Of a stretch of DNA of 64,000 nt, positions 16,205 through 24,756 are shown in pieces. Made by a program: the position numbers and the translations under genes. Numbering within the stretch: the first letter of the stretch is position 1; each line of letters starts with the position of its first letter. This DNA is from Ruminococcus sp. (GTDB taxonomy: Bacteria; Bacillota; Clostridia; Oscillospirales; Ruminococcaceae): positions 157,036 to 221,035 of the forward strand of contig JAJQCE010000024.1 of NCBI GenBank assembly GCA_021202895.1, given 5' to 3'. The notes under the pieces are model-generated. The model was not told the DNA's origin and did not search any database. It saw only the letters and a program-made list of their open reading frames with translations.

Positions 16205-17626
16205 TTATTTCTTCTTAACAACTGTAATAGCAGCACCTGCAAGCAAAAGCCCTAATGTGCCAAGCGCAGCAGCGCCTGTTGACGGGTTGGAATCTGTTGT
16301 AGTTGTTGTGGTAGTTGATGTTGATGAATCGTCTTCTGAAGAATCCTCATCTTCGTCAGAATCTGTGTCATCTGTGTCATCTGTGTCATCAGTATCGTCT
16401 GTGTCGTCTGTGTCATCCGTGTCATCCGTGTCGTCAGTATCGTCAGTATCATCGGTATCATCTGTGTCGTTGGTGTCGTCAGTGTCATCGGTATCATCGC
16501 CGTCATCTGTGTCAGTATCACCGTCACCGTCTTCTGTACCATCACCGTCTTCTGTGCCGTCGCCATCGCCGTCTTCCGTGCCGTCGCCATCGCCATTGTC
16601 GTCTGTCGAAGCTTCTGTACCTGTCAAGGCAACTGTCCATGTGCCGTCTTCGTTTTCAACTGCGGTAATGTCTTTATCGCCCTCCTGTGGTGACCACTCA
16701 ACAGCATACCAGCCTGTGCTTTCGGAGTTATATCCAATTCCTCCGCCTACCCATTCGCCAGCTTCAATTTTTTCTACAATGCTTTCGCCTAAAGTAACAT
16801 TTGCAACAGCATACGCAACTGTGAGATAACCGTCAGTCAAAACTCCTGAGATTTCGCCTGTTTCTGAATCATATGAATACAAGGTGATAGAGCTTTCGCC
16901 CTCTGCAACCTCATATGTTCCGATTTCATTTCCCTCTGTATCATACAATGTGAATGAATTTACCTGATAATCTGTCTCATTGTATACCTGAAGCCAAACC
17001 TGGCAATATGTATCTGTTTCAGAGAAAATCGCTGCATATGTTACAGCAGTTTCTGTGCCGTCGCCAGAGCCCTCTTCGTCGCCAGAGCCCTCTTCTTCGC
17101 CAGTGCCATCGCCATCCGTCGAAGCCTCAACGCCAGTGCCGGAAACAGTAAATGTTACAGTAACAGAAGATCCGCTCAAATCACTTGTGGTAATTCCAGA
17201 ATCAGAAGCTGTGGTGCCATATTCATTATAGATCTCGATTCTGTAGCTTCCATTACCCTCAAGATCTCCATAAACGATTTTAGTAGAATCAAATGAGATC
17301 TCATCGCCATCAACTGTTATGGCATCAAGAGTAGCAATAAGTTCCGAATAATTAGTTGACGCATCTGCTAAATCGATAACAAACACTACTGCGCCAGAAA
17401 GAGTCGTACTAGTGCTATCGCTATTAGGAGTAGTTGTGATCGAATAGGTTCCATCACCAGTTACAGTAACTGATGATTCCCAGTCTTGATAAGCCCATGT
17501 AGCATCAGCAAAACCAATTGTTGCAGTGATGTTAACATCATCTGCCGAAACTCCAACCATGCTAACCATAGTCGCCGCAAATGCCGCCGCCGACATTCCA
17601 GCTAAAATTTTTGAAGCCTTTACCAT
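16205..17626 (-). CDS. Secreted, wall-anchored surface protein with acidic repeat linker
   Basis: A 473-aa exported protein starting at ATG 17626 (GGAGG nine bases upstream). Residues 1-28 form a signal peptide ending near VGVSA. A first beta-rich domain (about 30-165) is followed by a short acidic Gly/Glu/Asp linker and a second beta-rich domain (about 190-345). After that comes a long acidic linker with more than ten DDT triplets, a Ser/Thr run, and a C-terminal sorting signal: NPSTG (447-451), a hydrophobic stretch and KKK. The motif is a variant of LPXTG, so sortase-dependent wall attachment is likely. The beta domains are not ones I can name; carbohydrate binding is possible but unproven. 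The same linker and tail architecture recurs in the protein at 60881-63736. Confidence 0.85.
   Translation of the reverse strand: MVKASKILAGMSAAAFAATMVSMVGVSADDVNITATIGFADATWAYQDWESSVTVTGDGTYSITTTPNSDSTSTTLSGAVVFVIDLADASTNYSELIATLDAITVDGDEISFDSTKIVYGDLEGNGSYRIEIYNEYGTTASDSGITTSDLSGSSVTVTFTVSGTGVEASTDGDGTGEEEGSGDEEGSGDGTETAVTYAAIFSETDTYCQVWLQVYNETDYQVNSFTLYDTEGNEIGTYEVAEGESSITLYSYDSETGEISGVLTDGYLTVAYAVANVTLGESIVEKIEAGEWVGGGIGYNSESTGWYAVEWSPQEGDKDITAVENEDGTWTVALTGTEASTDDNGDGDGTEDGDGDGTEDGDGTEDGDGDTDTDDGDDTDDTDDTNDTDDTDDTDDTDDTDDTDDTDDTDDTDDTDDTDDTDSDEDEDSSEDDSSTSTTTTTTTDSNPSTGAAALGTLGLLLAGAAITVVKKK
16340..16600 (-). repeat. Coding tandem repeats (9-base DDT and related Asp/Gly units)
   Basis: The stretch encoding the acidic linker is a run of 9-base units such as GTGTCATCT, with third-base variation, then 15- to 18-base Asp/Gly units. 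Such DNA is prone to slippage, so linker length may vary between strains. Confidence 0.85.
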
Positions 17627-17797
17627 TTTTAAATTCCTCCATTTTAATATTATTTTAACTTCCACTGAAACATTCAGTTTATATAATTATACCCTTCCGC
17701 ATTTTGTCAATAGGCATAATAGCCAAACTTTCTCAACATTTTTTGTGCAATTTTCACAAATTCAAAAAGCGCATATTTTGATTATTTTTTTACAAAA

Positions 17798-17833
17798 AAA
17801 GCAAAACCGCCTCGTCTTAGCAAAGCGGTTTTG
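17798..17833 (-). terminator. Intrinsic terminator of the split pyruvate formate-lyase operon
   Basis: The perfect arms CAAAACCGC and GCGGTTTTG (17802-17810 and 17825-17833) are followed on the minus strand by a seven-T run. It lies about 20 bases after the glycyl-radical domain gene. Beyond it, 17627-17797 carries the upstream region of the surface protein gene, with a TTGACA box (17704-17709) but no well-spaced -10. Confidence 0.85.
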
Positions 17834-17852
17834 AATAAAAATGGAAAGAATT

Positions 17853-18095
17853 TTAAATTGATTCGTGGAAGGTACGCGAAATTACATCGTCCTGCTGCTC
17901 CTTTGTCAGCTTGACAAAGTTCACCGCATATCCCGAAACCCTCACTGTAAGCTGCGGGTACTTTTCAGGGTGCTTCTGAGCGTCAATCAGCGTTTCACGG
18001 TTGAAAACATTGACATTAAGATGATGTCCTCCCTTTTCAACATACCCGTCAAGCAGTCCTACAAGATTGTCAATCTGATCATTTTTCGCATTCAT
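17853..18095 (-). CDS. Stand-alone glycyl-radical domain of pyruvate formate-lyase (GrcA/YfiD-like)
   Basis: An 80-aa protein equivalent to the C-terminal end of ordinary pyruvate formate-lyase. It contains [25 protein letters not shown] and the glycyl-radical motif RVSGYAVNF, with the radical glycine at residue 55, then [14 protein letters not shown]. In E. coli PflB these segments are the last ~80 residues of one chain; here the catalytic body is a separate gene that stops exactly before them. It resembles the rescue protein GrcA (YfiD), but in this operon it must be the primary radical carrier, because the body has no radical glycine of its own. It has its own ribosome site (AAGGAG). No PFL-activating enzyme gene is present in the window. 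Confidence 0.93.
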   Translation of the reverse strand: MNAKNDQIDNLVGLLDGYVEKGGHHLNVNVFNRETLIDAQKHPEKYPQLTVRVSGYAVNFVKLTKEQQDDVISRTFHESI

Positions 18096-18118
18096 ATAAA
18101 AATCTCCTTTTCAAAAAA

Positions 18119-18334
18119 TTACTCGTCGTCCTCGTCAAGCAGCTCTGTCGGCTGTTCGCAGGCATTCGACTTTGAAGCTGAGCAGTCTGTCGTTTTTGTC
18201 GTTGTAAACGTAACGCCGTTTTGCAGGTCGCTGAAATCCACCGTCAACCTGCCGCTGCCGTCCTCCATAAGCTTGTCAATCACCCTTGCAAGCTCGTCAA
18301 CCTCGCCGTTGTCCTTTGAAACTATATATCCCAT
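18119..18334 (-). CDS. 71-aa unknown protein between the two PFL genes
   Basis: The gene has a good ribosome site (GGGGG six bases before ATG) and lies 11 bases after the PFL body and 23 bases before the radical domain, so all three are co-transcribed. The N-terminal half (VDELARVIDKLMEDGSGRLT) has the spacing of the LAGLMDGY...GGQHLNVNV segment of PFL, and could be a degenerate copy of the start of the radical domain; this is a visual resemblance only. The C-terminal half holds two cysteines and ends in an acidic tail (LLDEDDE). It has no radical motif, signal peptide or membrane segment. A role in assembling or tuning the two-part enzyme is an inference from position. Confidence 0.7.
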   Translation of the reverse strand: MGYIVSKDNGEVDELARVIDKLMEDGSGRLTVDFSDLQNGVTFTTTKTTDCSASKSNACEQPTELLDEDDE

Positions 18335-18345
18335 AATTATCCCCC

Positions 18346-20427
18346 TTAAACGTCAATATTTGCCTCAACCGATTTAGCTATGCTCTCAATATCTATATCT
18401 CCCATAAACACCTTGTCGTCCTTGCCGAGTGCGTCAGGAATAATGGAAAATGTGTTTGAAATTCCGTCCTGTGCGTGTCTAAACGGAAGCTTCGCCACGC
18501 TTGAAAGCGACGCTGCCGCTCCGTGCGTATCTCTCCCGTGCATAGGATTAGCTCCAGGAGCGAGCGGCACTCCAATTTTTCTGCCATCAGGAGTTGAACC
18601 CGTCTTTTTACCGTAAACTACATTTGAAGTGATAGTCAGAATCGACATCGTAGGCACTCCGTCACGGTAGGTGTGGTGCTTTCTCACCTTGTTCATAAAG
18701 CTTCTCACAAGGTCAACCGCAAGCTGATCCACTCTGTCGTCATTGTTTCCATACTTAGGATAATCACCCTCAACCTCGTAATCGGTGACAATTCCGTCCT
18801 CATCTCTAATGCACTTAACCTTGGCGTACTTAATTGCCGAAAGCGAATCCGCAACAACCGAAAGCCCTGCTATTCCCGTTGCAAAGTAACGCTTTACATC
18901 TCTGTCGTGCAGAGCCATCTGAATTTTCTCATAGCAGTATTTGTCGTGCATAAAGTGTATAATGTTGAGCGTATTCACATAAAGCGAAGCAAGCCACTCC
19001 ATCATATCGTCATAACGCTCCATAACCTCGCCAAAGTCGAGATACTCGCTTGTAATCGGACGGTACTTAGGTCCGACCTGCTCCTTGCTCTTTTCGTCCA
19101 CTCCTCCGTTAATCGCATACAGCAGACACTTGGCAAGGTTCGCCCTTGCACCAAAGAACTGCATTTCCTTGCCTATTCTCATTGACGATACACAGCAGGC
19201 GATTGCGTAATCATCGCCGTGCGTTGCTCTCATCATATCGTCGTTTTCATACTGAATTGACGAGGTTTCAATTGAAATCCTTGCACAATAGCGTTTAAAC
19301 GCCTGCGGAAGCTTCTGCGACCACAGCACCGTCATGTTAGGCTCAGGCGCAGGTCCTAAATTTTCAAGCGTGTGCAGGTATCTGAATGAATTTTTCGTCA
19401 CCATATGCTCACCGTCAATGGTAACTCCGCCTATAGATTCGGTAACCCATGTGGGATCTCCTGAAAACAATGCGTTGTACTCAGGCGTGCGTGCGAACTT
19501 TACCATTCTAAGCTTCATAATAAAGTGGTCGATAAGCTCCTGCGCCTGCTCCTCCGTCAGTATACCCTTATCCAAATCGCGCTGAATGTAAATGTCAAGA
19601 AACGTCGAGGTTCTTCCGAGCGACATGGCCGCACCGTTTTGCTCCTTTACCGCCGCTAAATATCCAAAATAAAGCCACTGAACAGCTTCTCTTGCGTTTG
19701 CCGCAGGCTTTCTTATATCAAATCCGTAAATTTCACCAAGCTTAGCTAAATCGTCAAGCGCTCTCATCTGCTCCGCAAGCTCCTCACGAAGCCTGATATT
19801 CTTAGACGTCATTCTCACAAGCGAGGTGTCAATCTGCTCCTGCTTGTCCTTTTTGAGCAAATCTATTCCGTAAAGCGCAACTCTGCGGTAATCGCCGATA
19901 ATTCTTCCCCTGCCGTAAGCGTCAGGCAAGCCTGTAATTATACCCGCATGACGGGCAAGCTTCATCTCAGGAGTATATGCGTCAAAAACACCCTGATTGT
20001 GCGTCTTGCGATATTTGGTAAATAAATCTATAACCTCTGGGTCAACCTCATAGCCGTTTTGCTTGCAGGCATTTACCGCCATTCTGATTCCTCCGAACGG
20101 CTGAAGCGAACGCTTGAGCGGCTTGTCGGTCTGAAGCCCTACTATTTTCTCTAAATCCTTGTCGATATATCCTGCCGGATGAGATGTTATAGTGGAGATA
20201 ATCTTCGTGTCCATATCCAAAACTCCGCCCTTGGCACGCTCCTCCTCAAACAAATCTAAAACCTCATCCCACAGCTTCCTTGTCGTTTCACTGGGAGGAG
20301 AAAGAAAGCTCTCATCGCCGTCATAAGGCGTGTAATTCTTCTTGATGAAATCCCTTACGTTGACCGAGGTGTTGCTCCATCTTCCAGGCTTAAAGCCCTC
20401 CCACTCGACTGCAAAATGCGTTGACAA
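18346..20427 (-). CDS. Pyruvate formate-lyase catalytic body lacking the glycyl-radical domain
   Basis: Converts pyruvate and CoA to acetyl-CoA and formate in anaerobic fermentation. The 693-aa chain matches PFL throughout, including the tandem catalytic cysteines in [14 protein letters not shown] (411-412) and the late segment [27 protein letters not shown]. It stops shortly after [12 protein letters not shown], where ordinary PFL continues into the radical domain, so the missing ~65 residues are supplied by the gene at 17853-18095. This is not a sequencing frameshift: 250 bases and another gene lie between. TTG 20427 (AAAGGA nine bases upstream) is the likely start; the TTG at 20436 abuts the ribosome site. 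Confidence 0.93.
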   Translation of the reverse strand: MSTHFAVEWEGFKPGRWSNTSVNVRDFIKKNYTPYDGDESFLSPPSETTRKLWDEVLDLFEEERAKGGVLDMDTKIISTITSHPAGYIDKDLEKIVGLQTDKPLKRSLQPFGGIRMAVNACKQNGYEVDPEVIDLFTKYRKTHNQGVFDAYTPEMKLARHAGIITGLPDAYGRGRIIGDYRRVALYGIDLLKKDKQEQIDTSLVRMTSKNIRLREELAEQMRALDDLAKLGEIYGFDIRKPAANAREAVQWLYFGYLAAVKEQNGAAMSLGRTSTFLDIYIQRDLDKGILTEEQAQELIDHFIMKLRMVKFARTPEYNALFSGDPTWVTESIGGVTIDGEHMVTKNSFRYLHTLENLGPAPEPNMTVLWSQKLPQAFKRYCARISIETSSIQYENDDMMRATHGDDYAIACCVSSMRIGKEMQFFGARANLAKCLLYAINGGVDEKSKEQVGPKYRPITSEYLDFGEVMERYDDMMEWLASLYVNTLNIIHFMHDKYCYEKIQMALHDRDVKRYFATGIAGLSVVADSLSAIKYAKVKCIRDEDGIVTDYEVEGDYPKYGNNDDRVDQLAVDLVRSFMNKVRKHHTYRDGVPTMSILTITSNVVYGKKTGSTPDGRKIGVPLAPGANPMHGRDTHGAAASLSSVAKLPFRHAQDGISNTFSIIPDALGKDDKVFMGDIDIESIAKSVEANIDV

Positions 20428-20543
20428 ATCTATCAATCCTTTCTATAAATCACATAGCGTATGCTGAGTTAGCTATAGCAAACTTCACATAAGCTATATG
20501 ACTTTTTATATGTGATATACACCTTTTTGCATATTACATATTT

Positions 20544-20572
20544 ATAATAGCACAATCTAAACTGATTGTCAA
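20544..20572 (-). promoter_or_regulatory. Sigma-A promoter for the PFL operon
   Basis: On the minus strand TTGACA (20567-20572) and TATTAT (20544-20549) are 17 bases apart. The ~110-base leader that follows contains TCACATA and TATGTGA arms (inverted, around 20490-20515). These could form a hairpin or an operator, but no regulator can be named. Confidence 0.8.
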
Positions 20573-20628
20573 GTCTGCTTACTCCCTTGCAGTGTTAATT
20601 TATTTTGAACGAATAATAACATCTAATT

Positions 20629-21447
20629 TTAATAAAATTCAAAGCCGTTTGCTCTTGTCCGATCGATAAAGTCCGCAAGAATATCAGCGTTTGTCTGTGA
20701 AACGGAGTGAAGAAGATAAATCGCTCCCTTATGCGCCGCCAAAACAAGCTTTTCAAGCGACTGTGCCTCATCGGGCTGATTATCCGTGTCCCAGTCGGCA
20801 TACGCAAAGCTCCAAAGCATAGTTTTCATACCGCACTGCTGCGTTATGCTAAGCGTGCGCTGCGAATACTCGCCCATCGGCGGACGAAACAGCGTTGGTG
20901 TATAATCAAAATTTTCCTGCATATATTCCTGTAAGCCTTTAATTTCCTCAACGCACTCCTCATCGGACAAATCAGGCATTGAGTAGTGACTAACCGAGTG
21001 GTTTCCCACCGTATGCCCCTCGTCAATCATTCTCTGCACCAGTTCAGGATTTTTCTCGGCATAATCAAGCAGCACAAAGAACACTGCCTTAACATTCTTT
21101 TCCTTTAGCACGTCAAGAATCTGTCCTGTAAGTCCATTTTCGTAACCCTGATCAAAGGTGAGCAGAATTTTCTCGCTTTCCTCATCAATCGCAGTCGCTC
21201 CCAGCTGAGAATACTGCGCATTAAAATCAAGCGCACCTGTTGGACGATTCTCCTCGTCAACCAAAACTCCCTGCCCATAGCCGAATTTCTCATTTGAAAG
21301 CGTTTCTCCCTGTACAGGCTCTACAATATCCTCCTCCATTGTCGTCCTGTTCTGCTGATCCTTAGAATCACTGTCCGTATTGTCCGCCGAAGCGCATCCT
21401 GTCATAAGCATCGCCGCACACAAAATCGCCAAGCTTTTTTTATTCAT
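20629..21447 (-). CDS. Polysaccharide deacetylase lipoprotein, PdaA-like
   Basis: A 272-aa exported protein with a lipoprotein signal (lipobox LMTGCAS, cysteine at about residue 18) and an acidic low-complexity spacer. A NodB-homology domain follows, with motif 1 TFDQGYENG, motif 2 NHSVSHYSM and motif 3 RPPMGEYS. The TFDQGYE variant and the final GAIYLLHSVSQTNADIL are characteristic of the PdaA group, which removes N-acetyl groups from muramic acid to start delta-lactam formation in spore cortex peptidoglycan. The window also encodes SpoIIE, so a sporulation or germination role fits, though general peptidoglycan deacetylation cannot be excluded. It is monocistronic and lies downstream of the purine operon terminator. 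Confidence 0.87.
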   Translation of the reverse strand: MNKKSLAILCAAMLMTGCASADNTDSDSKDQQNRTTMEEDIVEPVQGETLSNEKFGYGQGVLVDEENRPTGALDFNAQYSQLGATAIDEESEKILLTFDQGYENGLTGQILDVLKEKNVKAVFFVLLDYAEKNPELVQRMIDEGHTVGNHSVSHYSMPDLSDEECVEEIKGLQEYMQENFDYTPTLFRPPMGEYSQRTLSITQQCGMKTMLWSFAYADWDTDNQPDEAQSLEKLVLAAHKGAIYLLHSVSQTNADILADFIDRTRANGFEFY

Positions 21448-21524
21448 AGCAAAAATCCTTTCACATATTTTCTACTTTTATTTTCTCTTGTTTTTTTTAA
21501 ATCATACGAAAAAATTTCTGCAAA

Positions 21525-21556
21525 AAAGAGCCTCTCCGCACATTACGGAAAGGCTC
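21525..21556 (-). terminator. Intrinsic terminator of the purine operon
   Basis: The arms GAGCCTTTCCG and CGGAGAGGCTC (minus strand; 21528-21556) form an 11-pair stem with one mismatch, followed by six T residues, six bases after the purD stop. Confidence 0.88.
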
Positions 21557-21561
21557 AAATT

Positions 21562-22914
21562 TTATTGTCTTAAATAAACTCCGTTGGATTCGATATAGTC
21601 CTCCATATCGTCCTTGTAGTCAAGGTTAAGCGGATCAACGTTTGCTTCAAGCGCACGCTTTCCTATATCAGTGCGGTAATGGGCGTTCTCCCAGCTTATC
21701 TTTGACACCGCTTCATACGCTCTCCTCAATGCTTCAGCAAGCGTCAGAGCCGTACAGGTTACTCCCAGCACGCGTCCGCCGTTTGTCAGCATTTTTTCTC
21801 CGTCAAGCTTAGTTCCGGCATGGTAAATTACTGCGCCGTCAAGTTGTCCCTTTTCGTCAAGTCCCTTAATCTCCAAGCCCTTTGGATAAGACAACGGATA
21901 GCCTCCCGAAGCCATAACTACACAAGCGCACGAGCCGCTCTTCCATTTGATTTTAAGCTCCGAAAGCGTGTGGTCGTAAATTGCTTCAAAAATATCGCAC
22001 AAATCAGTTTCCAGCATTGGCAAAACCACCTGCGTTTCAGGATCTCCGAAGCGGCAGTTGTACTCAATCACCTTTGGACCCTTCGGCGTGAGCATAAGTC
22101 CGAAATACAGACAGCCCTCGAAGGTTCTGCCCTCCTTATTCATCGCCTCAATTGTCGGCTTGAATATAGTTTCCATGCACTGCTTCGCAACATCATCCGT
22201 GTAATACGGATTAGGCGCAACCGTTCCCATTCCGCCTGTGTTTAGTCCTTTGTCGCCGTCAAGCGCACGCTTGTGATCCATAGAAGAAAGCATAGGCACA
22301 ACGGTTTTTCCATCGGTAAAGCTAAGAACCGACACCTCAGGTCCCGTCAGGTACTCCTCAATTACAATTCTCGCACTTGACTTTCCAAACTTAAGCTCGT
22401 CAATCATCTCATGCACTGCCGTAACAGCCTCGTCCTCGTCCTGCGCAAGTATAACTCCCTTTCCAAGCGCCAGACCGTCCGCCTTTATAACGGCAGGATA
22501 AGTATTTTGCTCCTTTAGGTACTTGATCGCCGATTCGCTGTCGGTAAAAACCTCATAGTTCGCTGTCGGAATACCGTACTTTTTCATAAGCTCCTTTGAA
22601 AAAACCTTAGAGCCTTCGATAATCGCCGCATTCGCCTTTGGTCCAAAGGTTTTAAAGCCCTTTTGCTGCAATGCGTCAACCATCCCCAGCACAAGCGGGT
22701 CGTCAGGGGCTACAACTACCATATCACACTTGATTTTCTGCGCAAGCTCCACTACTCCGTCAATATCTGTCGCTGAAACGTCAAAGCACTCCGCATACTT
22801 TGAAATTCCGCCGTTCCCAGGCGTACAGTAAAGCTTGTCAACCCTTGGCGACTGCGCAAGCTTCATAACTATAGCGTGCTCTCTGCCGCCTCCGCCTACT
22901 ACTAAAATATCCAT
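21562..22914 (-). CDS. purD: Phosphoribosylamine-glycine ligase
   Basis: ATP-grasp ligase that makes GAR from phosphoribosylamine and glycine, step two of purine synthesis. The 450-aa protein begins with MDILVVGGGGREHAIVMKL, contains the ATP-grasp loops (IKADGLALGKGVILA, RALDGDKGLNTGGMG) and the metal site EYNCRFGDPETQVVLP. It is about 25 residues longer than typical PurD because of a C-terminal tail after ENAHYRTDIGKRAL. It is the last gene of the operon, far from purF, whose unstable product it uses. Confidence 0.96.
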   Translation of the reverse strand: MDILVVGGGGREHAIVMKLAQSPRVDKLYCTPGNGGISKYAECFDVSATDIDGVVELAQKIKCDMVVVAPDDPLVLGMVDALQQKGFKTFGPKANAAIIEGSKVFSKELMKKYGIPTANYEVFTDSESAIKYLKEQNTYPAVIKADGLALGKGVILAQDEDEAVTAVHEMIDELKFGKSSARIVIEEYLTGPEVSVLSFTDGKTVVPMLSSMDHKRALDGDKGLNTGGMGTVAPNPYYTDDVAKQCMETIFKPTIEAMNKEGRTFEGCLYFGLMLTPKGPKVIEYNCRFGDPETQVVLPMLETDLCDIFEAIYDHTLSELKIKWKSGSCACVVMASGGYPLSYPKGLEIKGLDEKGQLDGAVIYHAGTKLDGEKMLTNGGRVLGVTCTALTLAEALRRAYEAVSKISWENAHYRTDIGKRALEANVDPLNLDYKDDMEDYIESNGVYLRQ

Positions 22915-22929
22915 CTTACACCGCTCCTT

Positions 22930-23538
22930 TTATTTAAATTCAAATCCGTACATAAGCTCGTCAAAATCCTCCTGAAGCTCATCGATAATCTCGTCAACTG
23001 CTCCGTAGCTTATAGTAATAACGGTCTGATCCTTTGAAAAAATCACCTGATTTATCGTCATTGTCATTTCATCTGTCGTATAGCTTACCGTTATACAGTA
23101 GGTTTCGTAATCTCCTAGCGTGCCTGAACCCGAGTCGATAATTTCATACCCGTCCATCGTTTCATAAACGCCCTCGATTGTTTCAGCGTACTCCTCAGCC
23201 GCCTGCTCTTCAAAATCCTCCGAAGTCATAGAAACAATATTCAGACTTGCAGTCGAGTAAGCTATATCCTCCTCGTTTCCGACATACGAAAACGTGCAGT
23301 CCACATCATCGTCCTCGCTGTACTCCCACTTGTTTTCATCAACTGTCAGAGTATATCTTTGAGTTTCAAAAACTCCATCGGCATAGCTGCCTTCAACCTC
23401 CTCAAGCTGAGCTTCGGATTCTGTCTGCGACGAGCTTTCCGCTTCAGATTCGCTGTCGAATTCACCGCTGCCGCAGGAAACCATGCCTATCGCCATTATA
23501 GCCGATAAAAGCACAACAGCGAGCTTATTAAGATTCAT
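22930..23538 (-). CDS. Acidic lipoprotein of unknown function inside the purine operon
   Basis: A 202-aa protein with a lipoprotein signal peptide (lipobox MVSCGS, cysteine near residue 22). A Ser/Glu-rich linker follows, then a folded domain of about 145 residues with repeated beta-strand patterns (YTLTVDENKWEY, TVITISYGAVDE). It resembles small lipoproteins that monitor or bind at the cell surface, but I do not recognise a named domain. Start ATG 23538 has GAGGAG seven bases upstream. It sits between the AICAR transformylase gene and purD without internal terminators, so it is co-expressed with purine synthesis. The reason for this is unknown; it may be a chance insertion. Confidence 0.8.
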   Translation of the reverse strand: MNLNKLAVVLLSAIMAIGMVSCGSGEFDSESEAESSSQTESEAQLEEVEGSYADGVFETQRYTLTVDENKWEYSEDDDVDCTFSYVGNEEDIAYSTASLNIVSMTSEDFEEQAAEEYAETIEGVYETMDGYEIIDSGSGTLGDYETYCITVSYTTDEMTMTINQVIFSKDQTVITISYGAVDEIIDELQEDFDELMYGFEFK

Positions 23539-23559
23539 AAAAATTCTCCTCATTTTTTA

Positions 23560-24741
23560 TCAGTGATGGAAAAGTCTTATTCCCGTAAATGCCATCGCAA
23601 TACCGTACTTGTCGCAGGTTTCAATAACATTGTCGTCGCGTATCGAGCCGCCGGGCTGTGCGATATAGCCTACGCCTGACTTTCTCGCTCTCTCGATATT
23701 GTCGCCGAACGGGAAAAATGCGTCTGAGCCTAAAGCTACGCCTGTATTCTTTTCAAGCCAAGCTTTCTTTTCCTCACGAGTAAACACCTCAGGCTTAACC
23801 TTGAAGGTGTTCTGCCAAACTCCGTCCGCAAGTACGTCCTCATACTCTTCTGAAATATACACATCTATAGCGTTATCTCTGTCGGGGCGGCGAATGTCGT
23901 CCAAAAACTGAAGTCCCATAACCTTTGGTGACTGACGAAGCCACCAGTTGTCCGCCTTTTGTCCCGCAAGCCTTGTGCAGTGTATTCTCGACTGCTGACC
24001 TGCTCCGATTCCAATTGCCTGACCGTCCTTGACATAGCAAACGGAATTTGACTGGGTGTATTTAAGCGTGATCAGTGAAATAAGCAGATCCTCCTGCTTG
24101 TCAAGCGGAATTTCCTTGTTTTGCGTCACAATATTCTTAAGCATGTCAAAATCAATCGGAAGCTCCTGCCTGCCCTGCTCGAAAGTAACTCCGAAAACCT
24201 GCTTGCGCTCTGTCGGGTCGGGAGTGTAATTTTCATCAATCTGAATAATATTATATGTTCCCCTGCGCTTTGATTTTAAAATTTCCAGTGCGCTTTCAGT
24301 ATAGCCAGGAGCAATAATTCCATCTGAAACCTCCTGCTTTATAAATTTAGCTGTCGGCTCATCGCAAACGTCCGAAAGTGCGATAAAATCGCCGTACGAG
24401 GACATTCTGTCCGCTCCTCTTGCTCTTATATAAGCGCACGCAAGCGGCGAAAGCTCCGCTTCATCATCAACCCAGTAAATCCTCTTAAGCATATCGCTTA
24501 GCGGTCTGCCGACTGCCGCACCCGCAGGCGAAACGTGCTTAAATGATGTTGCCGCAGGCAGTCCCGTTACTTTCTTAAGCTCTATTACCAGCTGCCATCC
24601 GTTAAAGGCGTCAAGCAGATTGATATATCCAGGCTTGCCGTTAAGCACCGTAATAGGCAGCTCTCCGCCGTTTCCCATAAACACCCTTGACGGCTTCTGA
24701 TTAGGATTACAGCCGTACTTTAATAACATTTCATTAGCCAT
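23560..24741 (-). CDS. purH: AICAR formyltransferase, stand-alone (no IMP cyclohydrolase domain)
   Basis: Transfers a formyl group from 10-formyl-THF to AICAR, the penultimate step of IMP synthesis. The 393-aa protein corresponds to only the C-terminal AICARFT half of bifunctional PurH: LLKYGCNPNQKPSRV, SFKHVSPAGAAVGRPL (catalytic Lys-His), the KYTQSNSVCYVKDGQAIGIGAGQQSR block, and the ending DALGSDAFFPFGDN-like VALGSDAFFPFGDNIE with GGSIRDDNVIE. The MGS-like cyclohydrolase domain is absent and is replaced by the neighbouring PurO-type gene 15 bases upstream in the transcript. Confidence 0.93.
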   Translation of the reverse strand: MANEMLLKYGCNPNQKPSRVFMGNGGELPITVLNGKPGYINLLDAFNGWQLVIELKKVTGLPAATSFKHVSPAGAAVGRPLSDMLKRIYWVDDEAELSPLACAYIRARGADRMSSYGDFIALSDVCDEPTAKFIKQEVSDGIIAPGYTESALEILKSKRRGTYNIIQIDENYTPDPTERKQVFGVTFEQGRQELPIDFDMLKNIVTQNKEIPLDKQEDLLISLITLKYTQSNSVCYVKDGQAIGIGAGQQSRIHCTRLAGQKADNWWLRQSPKVMGLQFLDDIRRPDRDNAIDVYISEEYEDVLADGVWQNTFKVKPEVFTREEKKAWLEKNTGVALGSDAFFPFGDNIERARKSGVGYIAQPGGSIRDDNVIETCDKYGIAMAFTGIRLFHH

Positions 24742-24756
24742 TGATTTTTCCTCCTG

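Noticed and set aside
16340..16600. Tandem 9-base units considered as a CRISPR or minisatellite locus
   Set aside because: The units are contiguous without spacers and lie in frame within a coding linker.
16257..16829. Long plus-strand frame rich in Ser-Val-Ser repeats
   Set aside because: It is the antisense shadow of the acidic linker of the surface protein; periodic DNA keeps several frames open. It has no ribosome site.
17853..20427. Split PFL explained as a sequencing frameshift
   Set aside because: A third gene and about 250 bases lie between the two parts, each with its own start and ribosome site, so a single-base error cannot account for it.
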